Shown here piece by piece: positions 11,536 through 22,964 of a stretch of DNA of 64,000 nt. The stretch is taken from contig LR746273.1 in NCBI GenBank assembly GCA_902729315.2, forward strand, positions 2,102,001 through 2,166,000, written 5' to 3'. The first letter of the stretch is position 1. The number at the start of each line of letters is the position of its first letter. This DNA is from Spirodela intermedia. Its lineage: Eukaryota > Streptophyta > Magnoliopsida > Alismatales > Araceae. The notes under the pieces are model-generated. The model ran no database searches, was not told the DNA's origin, and saw nothing but the letters and a program-made list of their open reading frames with translations. Made by a program: the position numbers and the translations under genes.

Positions 11536-12132
11536 TCAGTGCCTGGCGGCGATCCGGTTGACGAGAGCGAGGGCGTTGCTGGTCTCCTGCGCAAGACCGA
11601 CGATCTTCCGCCGGATGGCGGTCTTCATCGCAGCGTCAACGTTGGTGCCGGAAAACCCGTCGAGGCAGGTGGTCTCGTCGGTGAGGGCGGCGCTAACCCA
11701 TGTCTGGACGTTGCTCAGGTGCCACGCGAAACTCGGCGTGCCAGGCTTCCCCATCCTGCCGAACTCCGCCACCGACCGGCGGAGGCGGTCCACGCTGTCG
11801 CTCACGTTCTCGATGCAGTCCCGCACGGCGCCGGCCTCCCGCGACCGTATCTTCCGGGCGCCATCCATCAGGTGGCCCACGAAGGTGGAGGCGGAGCGGG
11901 CACGATAGATGGTCACGGCGAGGGCGGTCTGCGCGAGCTGCCGCGGGTTGCGCCGGACGGCGCCGGCGAAGCCGGTGAGGGAGTGCTCGCAGAGGGCGGG
12001 GTAGCGAGTGGAGCGGCAGGAGGTGCGGATGAAATCCACGTCGGGGTGGAGAGCGGCGCCGGCGCCGGCGCCGGCGCCGGCGCAGGTGGAGAAGAGGGTG
12101 AGGAAGACGGCCGCGAGGAGGACGCGCTCCAT
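11536..12132 (-). CDS. Plant invertase/pectin methylesterase inhibitor (PMEI) 2
   Basis: Intronless 198-residue secreted PMEI-fold protein on the minus strand. The start at 12132 gives a hydrophobic signal peptide (MERVLLAAVFLTLF, then an Ala-Gly repeat to about residue 27). A Met 23 codons upstream (12201) would bury the signal behind a basic leader and is less likely. Domain cysteines are C39, C48, C106 and C156, with the same spacing logic as the neighbouring paralogue, and QTWVSAALTDETTC is shared almost exactly. The Ala-Gly stretch at the signal-peptide cleavage region is encoded by a perfect GGCGCC-type hexamer repeat (about 12053-12083), an unusual feature. Whether it inhibits pectin methylesterase or invertase cannot be told from sequence. 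The two genes face each other, as expected from an inverted local duplication or two old neighbours. Confidence 0.92.
   Translation of the reverse strand: MERVLLAAVFLTLFSTCAGAGAGAGAALHPDVDFIRTSCRSTRYPALCEHSLTGFAGAVRRNPRQLAQTALAVTIYRARSASTFVGHLMDGARKIRSREAGAVRDCIENVSDSVDRLRRSVAEFGRMGKPGTPSFAWHLSNVQTWVSAALTDETTCLDGFSGTNVDAAMKTAIRRKIVGLAQETSNALALVNRIAARH
12053..12083. repeat. GCCGGC hexanucleotide repeat inside PMEI 2
   Basis: About five head-to-tail copies of a six-base GC unit. It is coding on the minus strand as alternating Ala-Gly next to the predicted signal-peptide cleavage site, so length changes would stay in frame. Confidence 0.85.
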
Positions 12133-12207
12133 TAAGGGTTTCCTCTCAGGGGCAGCAGCTAGAAGCAGGGGAGTGCGGGCTGAGACGGGGTTTCTTCCCA
12201 TGGGAGG

Positions 12208-12215
12208 CGTTATAA
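12208..12215 (-). promoter_or_regulatory. Possible TATA box of PMEI gene 2
   Basis: Read on the minus strand, a TTTATAAC element lies about 80 bases before the ATG at 12132. Inferred from spacing. Confidence 0.35.
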
Positions 12216-12512
12216 AGATCTCTGCAGCAGAGACATCTCACGTGATGGATGGAAACATCCCCCCTTCTCTCCCAACCATTTTTTTAAATTCCGGGAAAAC
12301 AAACGCCGGGCTGCGGTTTTCTTGACTTCTCTCCCATCGGAGCGCGCTCACAAAGGGACCATCCGCCGATATTTCGTCGGCATCCCCGCGTTCTCCGCGA
12401 GGTCCGCCGCTATCACCGCGCCAAGATTCCGTAATGAAGGCTTGGGAACTTCCAGACCCAACGGGGACCTCCTCCCTTCTCTCTCTGCTTCACGCATTTC
12501 GGCGACGGAAGG

Positions 12513-12514
<2 letters not shown>

Positions 12515-12553
<39 letters not shown>
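12515..12553. repeat. (GA)n microsatellite
   Basis: About 19 GA units, perfect, in the upstream region of PMEI 2. Confidence 0.95.
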
Positions 12554-12555
<2 letters not shown>

Positions 12556-12697
12556 CCGGATACAGAAAAAGAGCCCAGTTTCATAAAATGCCAAACCCGA
12601 GTGACAAAGTGGTGCCCTTCATTAAGCCTCCTCTCTTGGTTTGTCTCCCCGTCCATGAGCATCCCCATAGTTGGTCTCCGACAAGGGCAATACTAAG

Positions 12698-12729
12698 CGC
12701 GCGCGCGCGAGAGAGAGAGAGAGAGGGAG
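12698..12729. repeat. Compound (GC)n(GA)n microsatellite
   Basis: A GCGCGCGC run passes directly into GAGAGA repeats: a compound dinucleotide repeat in non-coding DNA. Confidence 0.85.
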
Positions 12730-14281
12730 ATGGCGGTGGAACGAACATCTATCAAAAATCCGAACTTGAACCGGTGGGTGGGTCTGGGCTGATTCTCTTT
12801 CCGAGCATGGTTTTGAGATCTAATCATAGAAATCTGAGATCGCCCGGGCTCGAAGCTCGCGGAATGATTCCTCTCTAGATGGAGCGCTCAGTACGATCTG
12901 ATTCGGTCCTATCTTCTGGGTCGACGGGGTTTCTCTCTCTAATCAGCTGGAGATGGCGAAAGGAGTCAACTTTCGCCCAGTTGGAGTACGGGCCTTGGAC
13001 TATTTTACTTTATCGTGGGCCCGGTATTACTGCGAGGCTTGTTTTTCTGCACATGGGGTCGATCCCTGCACGTGGGAACGGTGGAACTTTCAGCTTGCCG
13101 ACCGAGACGACGTCCCTGGTGGGGATTTACAGTTTTCCAAAAATAGGCTAATTGAAGAGTGGACGTGGAGGTGAGGTGTCACTGGGTTTTAGATTAGCCC
13201 AATAATGAAGCTAGTTCCGGCCCACACCTCTGACAAACCCAGGGGACCTGCCAGACAGCGACACCACAGGGGCCGAGCTTGAGCCCGGCTCCACAGGGTT
13301 CGGCCCGAGACAATCTCGGGCTTTTTGGGCCAGGCCCGGTACCCGCCCCCGATCCATTAGCGTCCTAACCATTTTTTTTCTCCCGTCTTGAACCAAAAGG
13401 GCCGAATCAAGAATCTAGCATGATCTGGCGCCCTTCTAGAGAGAGACAGAGACAGGGAGAGTAAATTACCCAATAAGGAAAATTGGCATTTATGGCTGTT
13501 CAGACAAAAGCAAATTCTACAACGGAGGCCATACTTGGAAAAAAACAGATTCCGAAAGCCAGTTCTCAAGCAACAAGGTGATAAGATCAAAGAGATTCTG
13601 GAAGAACCCAGCTTTGGCTTCTGAATTCCATTCTGGCCTGTTCTTCCACCGAACAGGGTCCTGTTCTCAGCTGTGCTTCTGCCACAGCTTGAGCATAGTA
13701 AGTAGCTGCACTCAACCAGATACTAGATCAATGATACAGGTCCAGCCACAGATCAACGTATTTATCACGTTTTTGATGTGAAAATGAGAAAACACCAGAT
13801 TTCTAATGTTTTCTGAGGTGAAATATAGGGTTTTCGTTCCTAATAAAAACACCTCGAATTCAGACATAACTCGAGCTCATCCTAGACCGAGGTTAATCTG
13901 GTGCTGGTCAACCACAATTTAAAGATAAATGACAACTTTGCCCCTTCACTGCCCAACCCGAGTCAACAGAAACATGGTAGCTTGGTCATTTGGAGAAACA
14001 TGTAAGGGCACAATAACAGTCAACTCAATACTCACAGCTTTCGACGGGGGCATAACCACCGGACCAGATCTGATACAGACTAAGTTTGTCGGAGTCCTTT
14101 CCCAGCTCGAAGGGGAAATTCTATAATTCAAGTGGGTTTCTAGGAAACAGGTAAAAAGTTCCTACCTTTCTGAACCATGAATTCAACGATAGAAATGGTT
14201 CATGATGAAGGAGAAAGCGGGGGACTCACCGACTCGACGATCCCTGCCTCCCCTTTGAGGCTCTGCAGAATCTACATTGCC

Positions 14282-16406
14282 TCAAGCCGTCATGTACTTG
14301 AGCATGGTCGCCCGAATATTCTCCATGAAAGCAGCCGCCTCTTTCTGTGGAAGAAAAATTGGCATCGACTTATTGTGATTGGAATGTATGGGGAATTCGG
14401 AAGATCCGACGTGGGATCTCGTATTATCTTCCAAACCTGGTCGCTGTTTATGGCGCTCGCAATGTTCTCGTCCAGAAGGGCAAGAACTGATCTTGTAAGC
14501 TCGTTGCGTTCCACCATCTCCAGCAGCTGCGCGAGCCATGGCTCCATCAATCCATAATTTCATCTTAAATAAATCAATAAACAAAAATAAGAAGGCGGTA
14601 TGAGCTGAGCATACGGTAGCCTTCCTGTCCTTGGATTGTAGTATCTTGGAGAGCCTCTCCCTTGCTAAGACAAGGTCTGCCTGCATTTTATCATACGCTT
14701 CTGCAGTAGAGAGGGAGAGAAAGAGAGAGAGAGAGATGATGATTCAGAAGAAGCATGGCAGGAAATGTACATAATTATTGGTGATTGGAAATTGCCAAAC
14801 CTGTTCCTTCTTGGAGAACCTTCTGCATGGCTTCCAACTCTATCAATCTGTCTTCCATCTCCTGCAGAGACACGAGAACGAGATCAGAGAGAGTTTCAAG
14901 CTTAGCTTGTGTGACGAAGGTCGAATGACTTTGGAGAAATACGACAGACCTTCGTTCTAGAGACTGCGAAACGAAGCTGACTGAGCTCGAGTTGCACATG
15001 GTCGAAGAACTCCTTGGTTAATCTGGCACATTTCATAAGTTAATATGGGATCTGACACCAGAGTTTAAGTACATTCCCCATGTCAAGAGTGCCAATCATG
15101 CTCGATTCGCGAGATCACCATGAAGCTTTCATCCAACATGTGAGTAGATCGATGAGACAGAGCCAATAGAGATACGAGCACATAGAGTTGAAGTGTTAGC
15201 TATGAAGCCAGGACGTGCACAAATGATCAATTAAGTTTCACACTTGAACAAAGTAATCAACTCCTCGGTGATAGAAGATGGAATGAAAGCGTTCCAGACT
15301 CAGAAACTTTCAGATTTCTCCAAAATATGCTGGATAATCGAAAGAGCTTCTTGAAATGGTCGCATGACATCTGAATTCCTGACTTTTCATCCACAAGAAC
15401 ACACAAATTTTCTTCATTTTGTAAGAATGATTGGGTAAGGTAACTTCTGATTCGAAATCCAGCGATAAAACCTCTTGTTTAATATGGGATGCCGATTTGA
15501 TTTGCACCGAAAAAATTAGGAGAAGAAAATAAATCTAAATAGGAATGGTGATTGTGTTTTTCATTCACGTGATTTCATCTCCTGTCTCTGGCAATGTATC
15601 CTGCTTAGAAGTCCTCTTAAGACTGTTCCAATTTCTTGACATGGAGGACAGGACAACTAGCTTAGAAGCATAGAGTCTACCGGAATGGCAACATTCAAAC
15701 CAGAAGAATACATGGCTGCGTCAGAGGAGTATAATTAAACCGACCGACCGAAGATCTCTGTGAAGATTGATAAGAGGAAGAAAACAAAGGAATCTGACAC
15801 GAACAGCAGCGAAGCAGACTCACCGAGGCCTCAATCTGGCAATTTCGTATTCCAGCTCTCGCGCTTCCGTGTCGAGAAAGAACTCGATCAGCTCCGGAAT
15901 CTTGTCGGGCACCGCACGAGACTAAACCATCCCAGAAGCAAACATCAAAGCCTGGTTTAGCTCTAATTTCTTCCCCGTAAATGCAACGATTAAATGAAGA
16001 CAGAAAACGTTAAAATTCTCATATTATTGCCTCTCTGAGGGCGCGGCGGCGCTCGTTCTCCTGCCGCAGCTGGCGATTGAATTCCTCCCGCGCGTCGGCA
16101 TCCTTCATCAGCCTCTTCGTGAACTCCAGCCGCGCGATGTGCCCCCCCCGCGGCGGGCCGAGTATCCCCTCCGGATCCTGCGCGCAGGTAGTTTCTGCAG
16201 TAAGCCACCTGGATCTCAAAGCACACTCCACTCCGCCGAGGGTAGCCGTCTCAGCGCACCCATCCAACGCAGCGGATCCCCCGGCACCTCCGCGATGACC
16301 CCTGCGCCGCACCCGCCGGCGGCGCACACAGTCTCCTCAACGGGACGACGCCGGAAGCGGCGGCCCCGATCCCCCGGGCGGCGGCGCCACCGATGCTGAG
16401 GGCCAT
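14282..16406 (-). CDS. Predicted plastid-targeted coiled-coil protein of unknown function
   Basis: Eight exons on the minus strand give 254 residues: 16406-16260, 16177-16031, 15921-15824, 15022-14950, 14861-14801, 14700-14615, 14526-14437, 14344-14282. Frame is kept across every junction. All introns are GT-AG except the second, whose best donor is GC (positions 16030-16029). The N-terminal ~48 residues are rich in Ala, Gly, Arg and Ser with almost no acidic residues, like a chloroplast transit peptide. The rest is highly charged and helical, with long heptad-like stretches, for example around EFNRQLRQENERRRALRE and EDRLIELEAMQKVLQE, plus a well-conserved-looking LIEFFLDTEARELEYEIARL segment. 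It ends in FMENIRATMLKYMTA. I recognise the layout as a conserved plant protein but cannot assign a function or symbol. Exon 1 is the least certain because its donor was chosen mainly by frame. Confidence 0.8.
14716..14736. repeat. GA-rich tract in intron 5 of the coiled-coil gene
   Basis: Interrupted GA repeat just outside the acceptor of exon 6. On the sense (minus) strand it is a CT-rich polypyrimidine tract, so it may aid splicing. Confidence 0.7.
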
Positions 16407-18310
16407 GTCGACCGCCTCCGTCCAGCACCACCCGGAGATTCCTACGCGGCGGCAAAGGGCGCGGGGAAGCAACGATAACGGATAGAATTTGGACACCTCC
16501 TGGCCGCAGCCTCTCTTACCTTTAATTGGGCCGAACTGGCCCATTATTTTGATCGATTACAAGCTCCCTTTAATTGTTGGGCCATCAAGCCCAAAACTAG
16601 TCCTCAATCAGTAGTAGTACATCAGTCTTATCCTCATAATTAAAATTTTCATTTTAATAATTAATACGAGATTAATTTGAGCAGGTTGCTGCCTCCCATG
16701 CGGCCATCCTTATTTTTCTATGGAATTTATAAATAAAAATCATTTATTTTTTTATATAAATTAATGTTCAAAGCCCAATAAATATAGTTTATTGAGATCA
16801 GCAACGGCCTTCCCCAACAATTACGAAGAACTTGTAATCCGATCATTTTATAAAAAAATCACATTTGACCTTAATAATTAATCACAGAGTAACTTCAAAT
16901 AGTTCACTACATTGTCCATCTTCTAAATAGCTTCCAAACAAGAACATAATCAGATATATTTAGTGAATAACACCAAGTATGATCAAAGACAGCTTGACAA
17001 ATGAGCGAATGTAAATAATACTATACATTAATAAACCTAACATATCACAATATACTATAAATATAATTATATCAACATATGTAAAAAAATATATCATCTT
17101 AGATATCATGATTTATTACTTAACAGGGCAGGTGAGCACACATAATCTAGATAAGTAGCCATATAAAGCATAGTATATTGATGAATACAGTATGCAAGTG
17201 TGCATAATGTAGTATATATTTTCAAATATGAAAAATAAAATACAATACATGTAAGTGGAGTACGTAAGAAACCATGTAGATTTATTTACTTTATCGTTTC
17301 ATGACTGTATGTTTGATTTTTTAAATGGCATACTACTACCTAAGGAATTGCACAATAATAATATTGTATTTCGTCTTGGATGTTTGTATCCTTTTTCACT
17401 TTATAGAGGATATATCCTCATGTTTCTATTGTAATCCAGCTCATTTTCTATGCTTGGAAGCCTATGCATTGTTTGGATCTTGATGGGTGCCTTCACTCTC
17501 TTGGGGATTCCATTCCCAACAACTATGTATGAAGTGCTTTGTGAGGAGACTCTCTAGGGCAATCCTACCACTATTGATAGACGGAGATAGGCAATTGGCT
17601 AGAGGGACATGAGCGTTATACAGTTGTATAAAATATCAACTCATACGTATAACACAGTTAAGCTTTGCTTCTAAATTTTATGCCTAAGAAAGCTAAGGTC
17701 CTCCCCATTAACTTTTTTCGATTAAGTTAGTCAAATATGATGCACAATTAAATATTTCAATTTATATAGATTATTATTATTATGTAATTGATAGTGATAA
17801 AGGAAAATCCATGGCTTTGCCTAGTTTAAACATTTATCTAATTGAAATTTTAAGCTAAGATGTTATGTTACAAGTTAATATTAGAATGGATTATGCATTC
17901 AAGATTGTTGACAACATCAGCTAGAAATGAATTACATGCATATTCTTAATGATTAAATGACTTGGTAGAGTACGAATTGAATTTACATGGTTGGGAATAA
18001 TTGTATAAGCTTAATTTTACACAAAGAAATGGAGCATAAAAATGCCATAGGCATTTGTTATTGTATAGAATAAACATAAGATTCAACTCCTATGGGTTCA
18101 ACTTGAGCATTTCCACAATAATACGCCTAACTTAGTATGTAATAAATAGCGAAATCATCTACAGTGGCAGGGACCTCACTCAACAACAGACATTTGCAGC
18201 CATACTGAAATTAAAAAAATACATGTCTTGCTTGTGAGAAATTCTAACAAAGATGAGGATGGGCATGACACTCAAAAGAGGTCACTCAGATGAACCTTGG
18301 TAAAATTGTA

Positions 18311-18330
18311 AGAGAGAGAGAGAGAGAGAG
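18311..18330. repeat. (GA)n microsatellite
   Basis: About ten GA units in AT-rich intergenic DNA. Confidence 0.9.
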
Positions 18331-21300
18331 TTTGACAAGAGGGTGGGTTCCAGACGTTTTCTTACCTCGATTGTGTGGAATCTTCCATCTTCCATCTTCC
18401 ACTGTCTCACCTTTTAGGAAACTTTGATATTTTTTAAGGCTCAACTATTCATTACAAAAGTCTCGTCCTTTGACCACTAGAAAATGGACCCCTACCTGAA
18501 GGAGTTTCCCTGGAGCATCTCCACATCACCTTTCACCCTTCTTAGGTCAGCCTGACCCTTCAGAGCGGTACAGTCCGTATCCCCCCAGTTCGCGAAATTT
18601 TCATTGGTTGGGCCTTCTAAGAAAACTGCCGGCCTCGGGATCGGATGGGCATTGTCTAGAGTCAACCTACCGACCGAGGCCCGTACTTCAGCCATCCTTT
18701 CAGTTCATCAGTGGACGTATAAAAATATATTTCCCCAAGACGATCATATAAATCATGTATTAAACCACGGAGTATTCCATCTGTGAGTAAGCAGAGCTAG
18801 GTCAACGTGAGACAGCTAAATATGTGTGCATCTACAGAACGAGAGATTTTGAGAGAGATAGAGAGAGGCGCAACGGATTGACCCCGGGCTGGTGGACGAA
18901 ATAGGAGCTTCGAATATTTGATTGAAATTAAAAAAATGATCGGATGAATTCGTTCTTATCGACCCGAACAGTGAAAGCGAGCTCAAACAGTATCGGCTAC
19001 CTACCGCCCGAAACTAGACATTGCTGGTTTTTGCTGAATATGCTATTATCAGTATCAATCAGCATCATCGATCCTCATGCTAGGCTTGAGTCTGAGAGTT
19101 CCTTAGAAGGTCGAAGCTGGGCCCATATGAAGCTTGAAAGTCGCCCAAGACTCCCATGGGACTGGGTTGGTTTTTTCTTTTCAGTTACCGAGTTAATTTT
19201 GAGGAGCAACTCCACGGATCATCTGCTTCAGTTGAGGGCTCCGGGTAAACTGGTCTTATTGACCAAATTCCTCTCTACGTCATGAACAAATTCCACTTAT
19301 CACTTGAGAACCTTACCAATTTAAGAGTTTCTAGGGCAAATAAACTAATTTTTGACTAGTCTGCGCACCTTGTCTTTATGGTAAAAGATTAATTTGTATG
19401 ATACTCATTGGGAGAGTATTCATATAAATTTTTGACCCACCAATCGATTTTGATGTATAGCGTCTTATTGGCAAGTAAAGTGAGATTTTTTTAACGAATA
19501 ACATATAAAGCTACTATGTCATCATATACTTTTAAATACAAATTATTTGATTGTCGGGGTCCATGATTTTTAAATAAGTAATTATAAATATGACATTCTC
19601 TTGCGCGTTTTTGAAATAAAATGAGAACGCTTAATGTTGCAGATACGCTCAAGTTTTTACTGATTTTATAACCTGTTCAACCAGGTTTGCTTGACTTTAC
19701 TTGTCCAGGTAACCGTAACAACACGGTTCTTATGCACTAAAAACGGCAAAGAGATATAACCACGCTTGGACAAATGGGAATAGGGAGCAGATTGAGGCAC
19801 CATGATTGGACTTTGGTTTGAGGACAAGCGCAGTGTTTAAGAAGACGTTCCTTTCCTTCCAAGAAACGTATAGCCAATAGATCTTTCTTTGGACTATTAC
19901 CATGCCTAGGGAAAAATCTGGCGTGTCATTATCCAAAGCTTATTAGACATTTGTCCGGATAACCAATGTTGTGAACAATTCTATTTATCCTGTCCAGAGC
20001 CCCATTAAATGCACACAAACACGTTTACATAAATAATCTATAATATACATATAGAGAGAGTATGTTTGGATACTTGCTTACGATAAAAGAAGAGGGCAAC
20101 AGAGAGGAGTCATGCGGGCTACCTACTCGCCAATAAAAGACATTAGCGACTCCTCGTCGGCACCCTATTTCTGGTATCAACAGGCGACAAGTTTCCCCAA
20201 GATCAGCCGCAAGTTCTGAGCTGGTCTGACCCCCGGCCTCTGAGCTGAACCCTTGTGAACAATAGGGAAGGCGTAGGTCCGAAGAGGTCAAGGTTGTGCC
20301 TGATTGGAGCCCTTAGGCACAAGTCTCGGAGGGATCGGATCCTATGGGTGGGCCTAGGCTTCACCAAACGCATAGACCATTTCATACTTTGATTCACATT
20401 ATCCGCATAGGCTGCGTACGGCGTCTACAAAAATAATATTGAATTGATGTGACGACACAATGATGTGATTATCTTAATTCATTGAATAAAATAAGGTGGG
20501 CAACATCTCTGGCACCGACCAAAATATATTGTAGTAGTTGCCACGTATCCATCCCACCGAAGCGTGTGAAACGTTCTACTGGGTCGGACCGCATCGGACA
20601 GAATTAAGCATCCCCGTTGACTAGGAGAATCCATGGTATTTTCCCCCATCGTGTGCCCATGAACCAACTCTGGTCCGACAGGATTCAAAGAGGGGAGGGC
20701 ATTCAAGAAGGTTGATCATGCGTCATTAATTATCCCACACATGGAAAATAAATGCGAAAATAGCCGTTGCCGGGTAGCCCCAGGGCCAGAGGCGAACTAC
20801 ACGGAGAGAATACCTATCGAAGGTTCAATATTTTCCGACCAGGCTTGAGAAGAACTGTAGACTCGACTTGTTTGACAGGGAAAGACTGCTGATTTTCTTG
20901 TCGAGAATGGTCAGAGCTCATTTTCGAACCTTTACCCGGACTATACATGAGAAAAATGATGCCTGGATGCATTTTGAGACCGAGTTCCCAAGCTTTTGCC
21001 TCAAAAACAGGTTTAGAAAGAGAAATCGATCTGATTTGTCATCTAATCTGACTTCAAAAAGCTCTAAACCCTAAATTATAATCCGTCAAATAAAAGCCCA
21101 TAACCCATTTTGTTGCCGCAGTCCCTGAACTCAATAGAAGTTTGACTAGGGCGTCTCAACCTCTCACACAAATACTACTTCGATCGAGTCGAGCTGGCGT
21201 AGTCAACTTACTTCGTGAGTAGGGTAACTTCAAATGCTTCCATCACATGATTGATTGTCAGTGAGATTATCCGACGCTCATTCGCACTTATATGTAAATT

Positions 21301-21334
21301 ATCTATAAAAGTTGCGGTGGATAATGAGAGTAAT

Positions 21335-21355
21335 CTCCTGTCTCCTGTCTCCTGT
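21335..21355. repeat. CTCCTGT x3 tandem repeat
   Basis: Three head-to-tail copies of a seven-base unit, about 300 bases upstream of the MYB start. Confidence 0.8.
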
Positions 21356-21429
21356 GGTTTCACCATATTGTGACAGTTATGGGTTAACAAATACGATGAT
21401 CCACGGAAGCAGGGAGCTGCGCGCATCGT

Positions 21430-21450
21430 TGAGAGAGAGAGAGAGAGAGA
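21430..21450. repeat. (GA)n microsatellite in the MYB promoter
   Basis: About ten GA units, roughly 200 bases upstream of the MYB ATG. GA repeats near plant promoters can bind BPC/GAGA-type factors; that role is inference here. Confidence 0.85.
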
Positions 21451-21577
21451 AGAGGCTGACGATGTGTGACGGAGGGTTGAAGTCAGGGAGAGATCCCTAT
21501 TGCGATAGGTGGACAGCAGTTTTCAAGGGGTGTAAACAAAGTCGGACACGGAGAGCGAAATGTGCGAGCGAGTTTCC

Positions 21578-21584
21578 TTATAAG
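21578..21584 (+). promoter_or_regulatory. Possible TATA box of the MYB gene
   Basis: TTATAAG about 65 bases before the ATG, the only TATA-like element in the near upstream DNA. The short distance makes it tentative. Confidence 0.3.
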
Positions 21585-21647
21585 GGTGGGTAGGGAAGGT
21601 AGGAGGCGCCTCTTGTCCTCTGGGGTGGCTGGGCTGCGGCTTTTGTC

Positions 21648-22499
21648 ATGGGTCGCAAGCCCTGCTGCGACAAGCTTGGTGTGAAGAAGGGGCCCTGGTC
21701 AGCCGAGGAGGACAAGATGCTCGTTGATTTTATCCTTACCAATGGACAATGCTGCTGGCGCGCGGTGCCAAAGCTCGCAGGCCTGCTGCGCTGCGGCAAG
21801 AGCTGCCGGCTCCGGTGGACAAACTACCTTCGGCCTGACCTTAAACGGGGCCTGCTCAACGACGACGAGGAGCAGCTAGTCATCGACCTCCATGCCCGCC
21901 TCGGAAACAGGTACATACTCCTCTCTCTTTCTCTCTCTCTCTCTCTCCCTCCCCCACTCCATCAACCCCCCCCCCCTCCCCTTCTATCTATCTCCTTCTT
22001 CCAGGATTCTTGTCTCCAGCATCCCTGAAAATGTCCGCTTGGAAGGTGGTCGAAGATAGCAGCGAGACTGCCGGGGAGAACGGACAACGAGATTAAGAAC
22101 CACTGGAACACCCACATCAAGAAAAAACTACTGAAGATGGGGATCGATCCCCTCACCCACGAGCCTCTGAACAAGCAGCTGGGCAGCTTGGGATCCGCTA
22201 GCGAGTCCGGCGATGACCAGCCGCCGGCAACGGGGAAAGTGGCCCACCATACCGCCACGGAGAGCTCCAGTCAACAGAGTGAGGCACCCACCACCGTGGA
22301 TTCCTTATTGGACGACGACTTCCCCCTCGTGGGCTCCCCATGGCCGAGCAGCGAGGCGGACGGCGGCAGCTCCGGCATGCCGGCGTGGGACGGGGAGAGC
22401 GAGGCCGACTGGCTTCTGGACTACCACCAGCTCAGCGTCCTGGAGTTCGGCCTGGAGAACTTGTTCGGTGGGGACGTCAATCCTCCGCTCACGTACTGA
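21648..22499 (+). CDS. R2R3-MYB transcription factor, MYB20/42/43/85 type
   Basis: Two exons (21648-21910, 22046-22499) give 238 residues. The N-terminus [17 protein letters not shown] opens the R2 repeat, and [22 protein letters not shown] is characteristic of the MYB20/43/42/85 group. R3 runs from about residue 65 to 116 and ends [18 protein letters not shown]. It is followed by [12 protein letters not shown], the conserved post-R3 motif of that group. In Arabidopsis these factors promote secondary-wall and lignin/phenylalanine biosynthesis; the same role is inferred. The bHLH-interaction motif of anthocyanin-type MYBs is absent. The C-terminus is acidic with tryptophans ([11 protein letters not shown]), likely an activation domain. 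The single 135-base intron falls in R3 after GNR, the usual second MYB intron; the usual first intron, in R2, is missing. The acceptor (22044-22045) has a weak pyrimidine tract, but it is the only one that restores the R-W-S-K frame. Confidence 0.92.
21923..21975. repeat. CT microsatellite and poly-C tract in the MYB intron
   Basis: A CT run of about 12 units (21923-21946) and a C-rich homopolymer (21966-21978) make up much of the short MYB intron. Confidence 0.8.
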
Positions 22500-22931
22500 T
22501 GCAAAGCTAAAACCAAAAGACTGCGCCCTCGAACACGAAGGCACAAGAATCTATTCTGGTTATATCGCCGTGCCTGTTCAAGCAAGGGGAAGAGCTCTCC
22601 CCTGGTTCTGTATCATCTGTATAACCCGTCTTGTAGATACGTCTGTACTTCTTTATACGAGACCCCGTGGACACCCAAAATGGGAGTTCAACTCTCTGCT
22701 CTATACTGAAAGGAAGCTTCGTGGTACCTACAATAGTATCAATTTCCTGGCTTTACTTGGAAAGACGTTCCAAGTTACTTTAGAGGATAAAAAATGCACG
22801 AATGTTCTAATTCAAGGTGCCTTAAATGGGCATTATGACCTCCGAGTGCCCAGGTCCGGGGGTCAGCACACTCACACATTAACTACTATTATATCCAAAT
22901 AAATATCTTATATATATAAATATCAAGAGAA

Positions 22932-22964
<33 letters not shown>

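Larger units (their letters stand above)
12133..14281. other. Intergenic region between PMEI 2 and the coiled-coil gene
   Basis: Shared non-coding DNA that includes the PMEI 2 promoter and the 3' flank of the next minus-strand gene. It holds two microsatellites and a GC-rich patch at 13200-13370. A 73-codon open frame at 12953-13174 was inspected and matches no family I know. Confidence 0.45.
16407..21647. other. Gene-poor AT-rich region
   Basis: About 5.2 kb without a supportable gene. The part at 16600-18300 is strongly AT-rich. At 18500-21200 it is more mixed and has short GC-richer patches (18550-18700, 20150-20350) that could be remnants of transposable elements, but I found no LTR pairs, polyprotein motifs or terminal repeats. 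Short GA runs occur at 18311-18330 and 21430-21450, and a (CTCCTGT)3-like repeat at 21335-21355. Confidence 0.5.

Noticed and set aside
12953-13174. 73-codon plus-strand frame with Trp and Cys residues
   Set aside because: Looks protein-like at first glance but fits no family I know and has no splice or promoter context.
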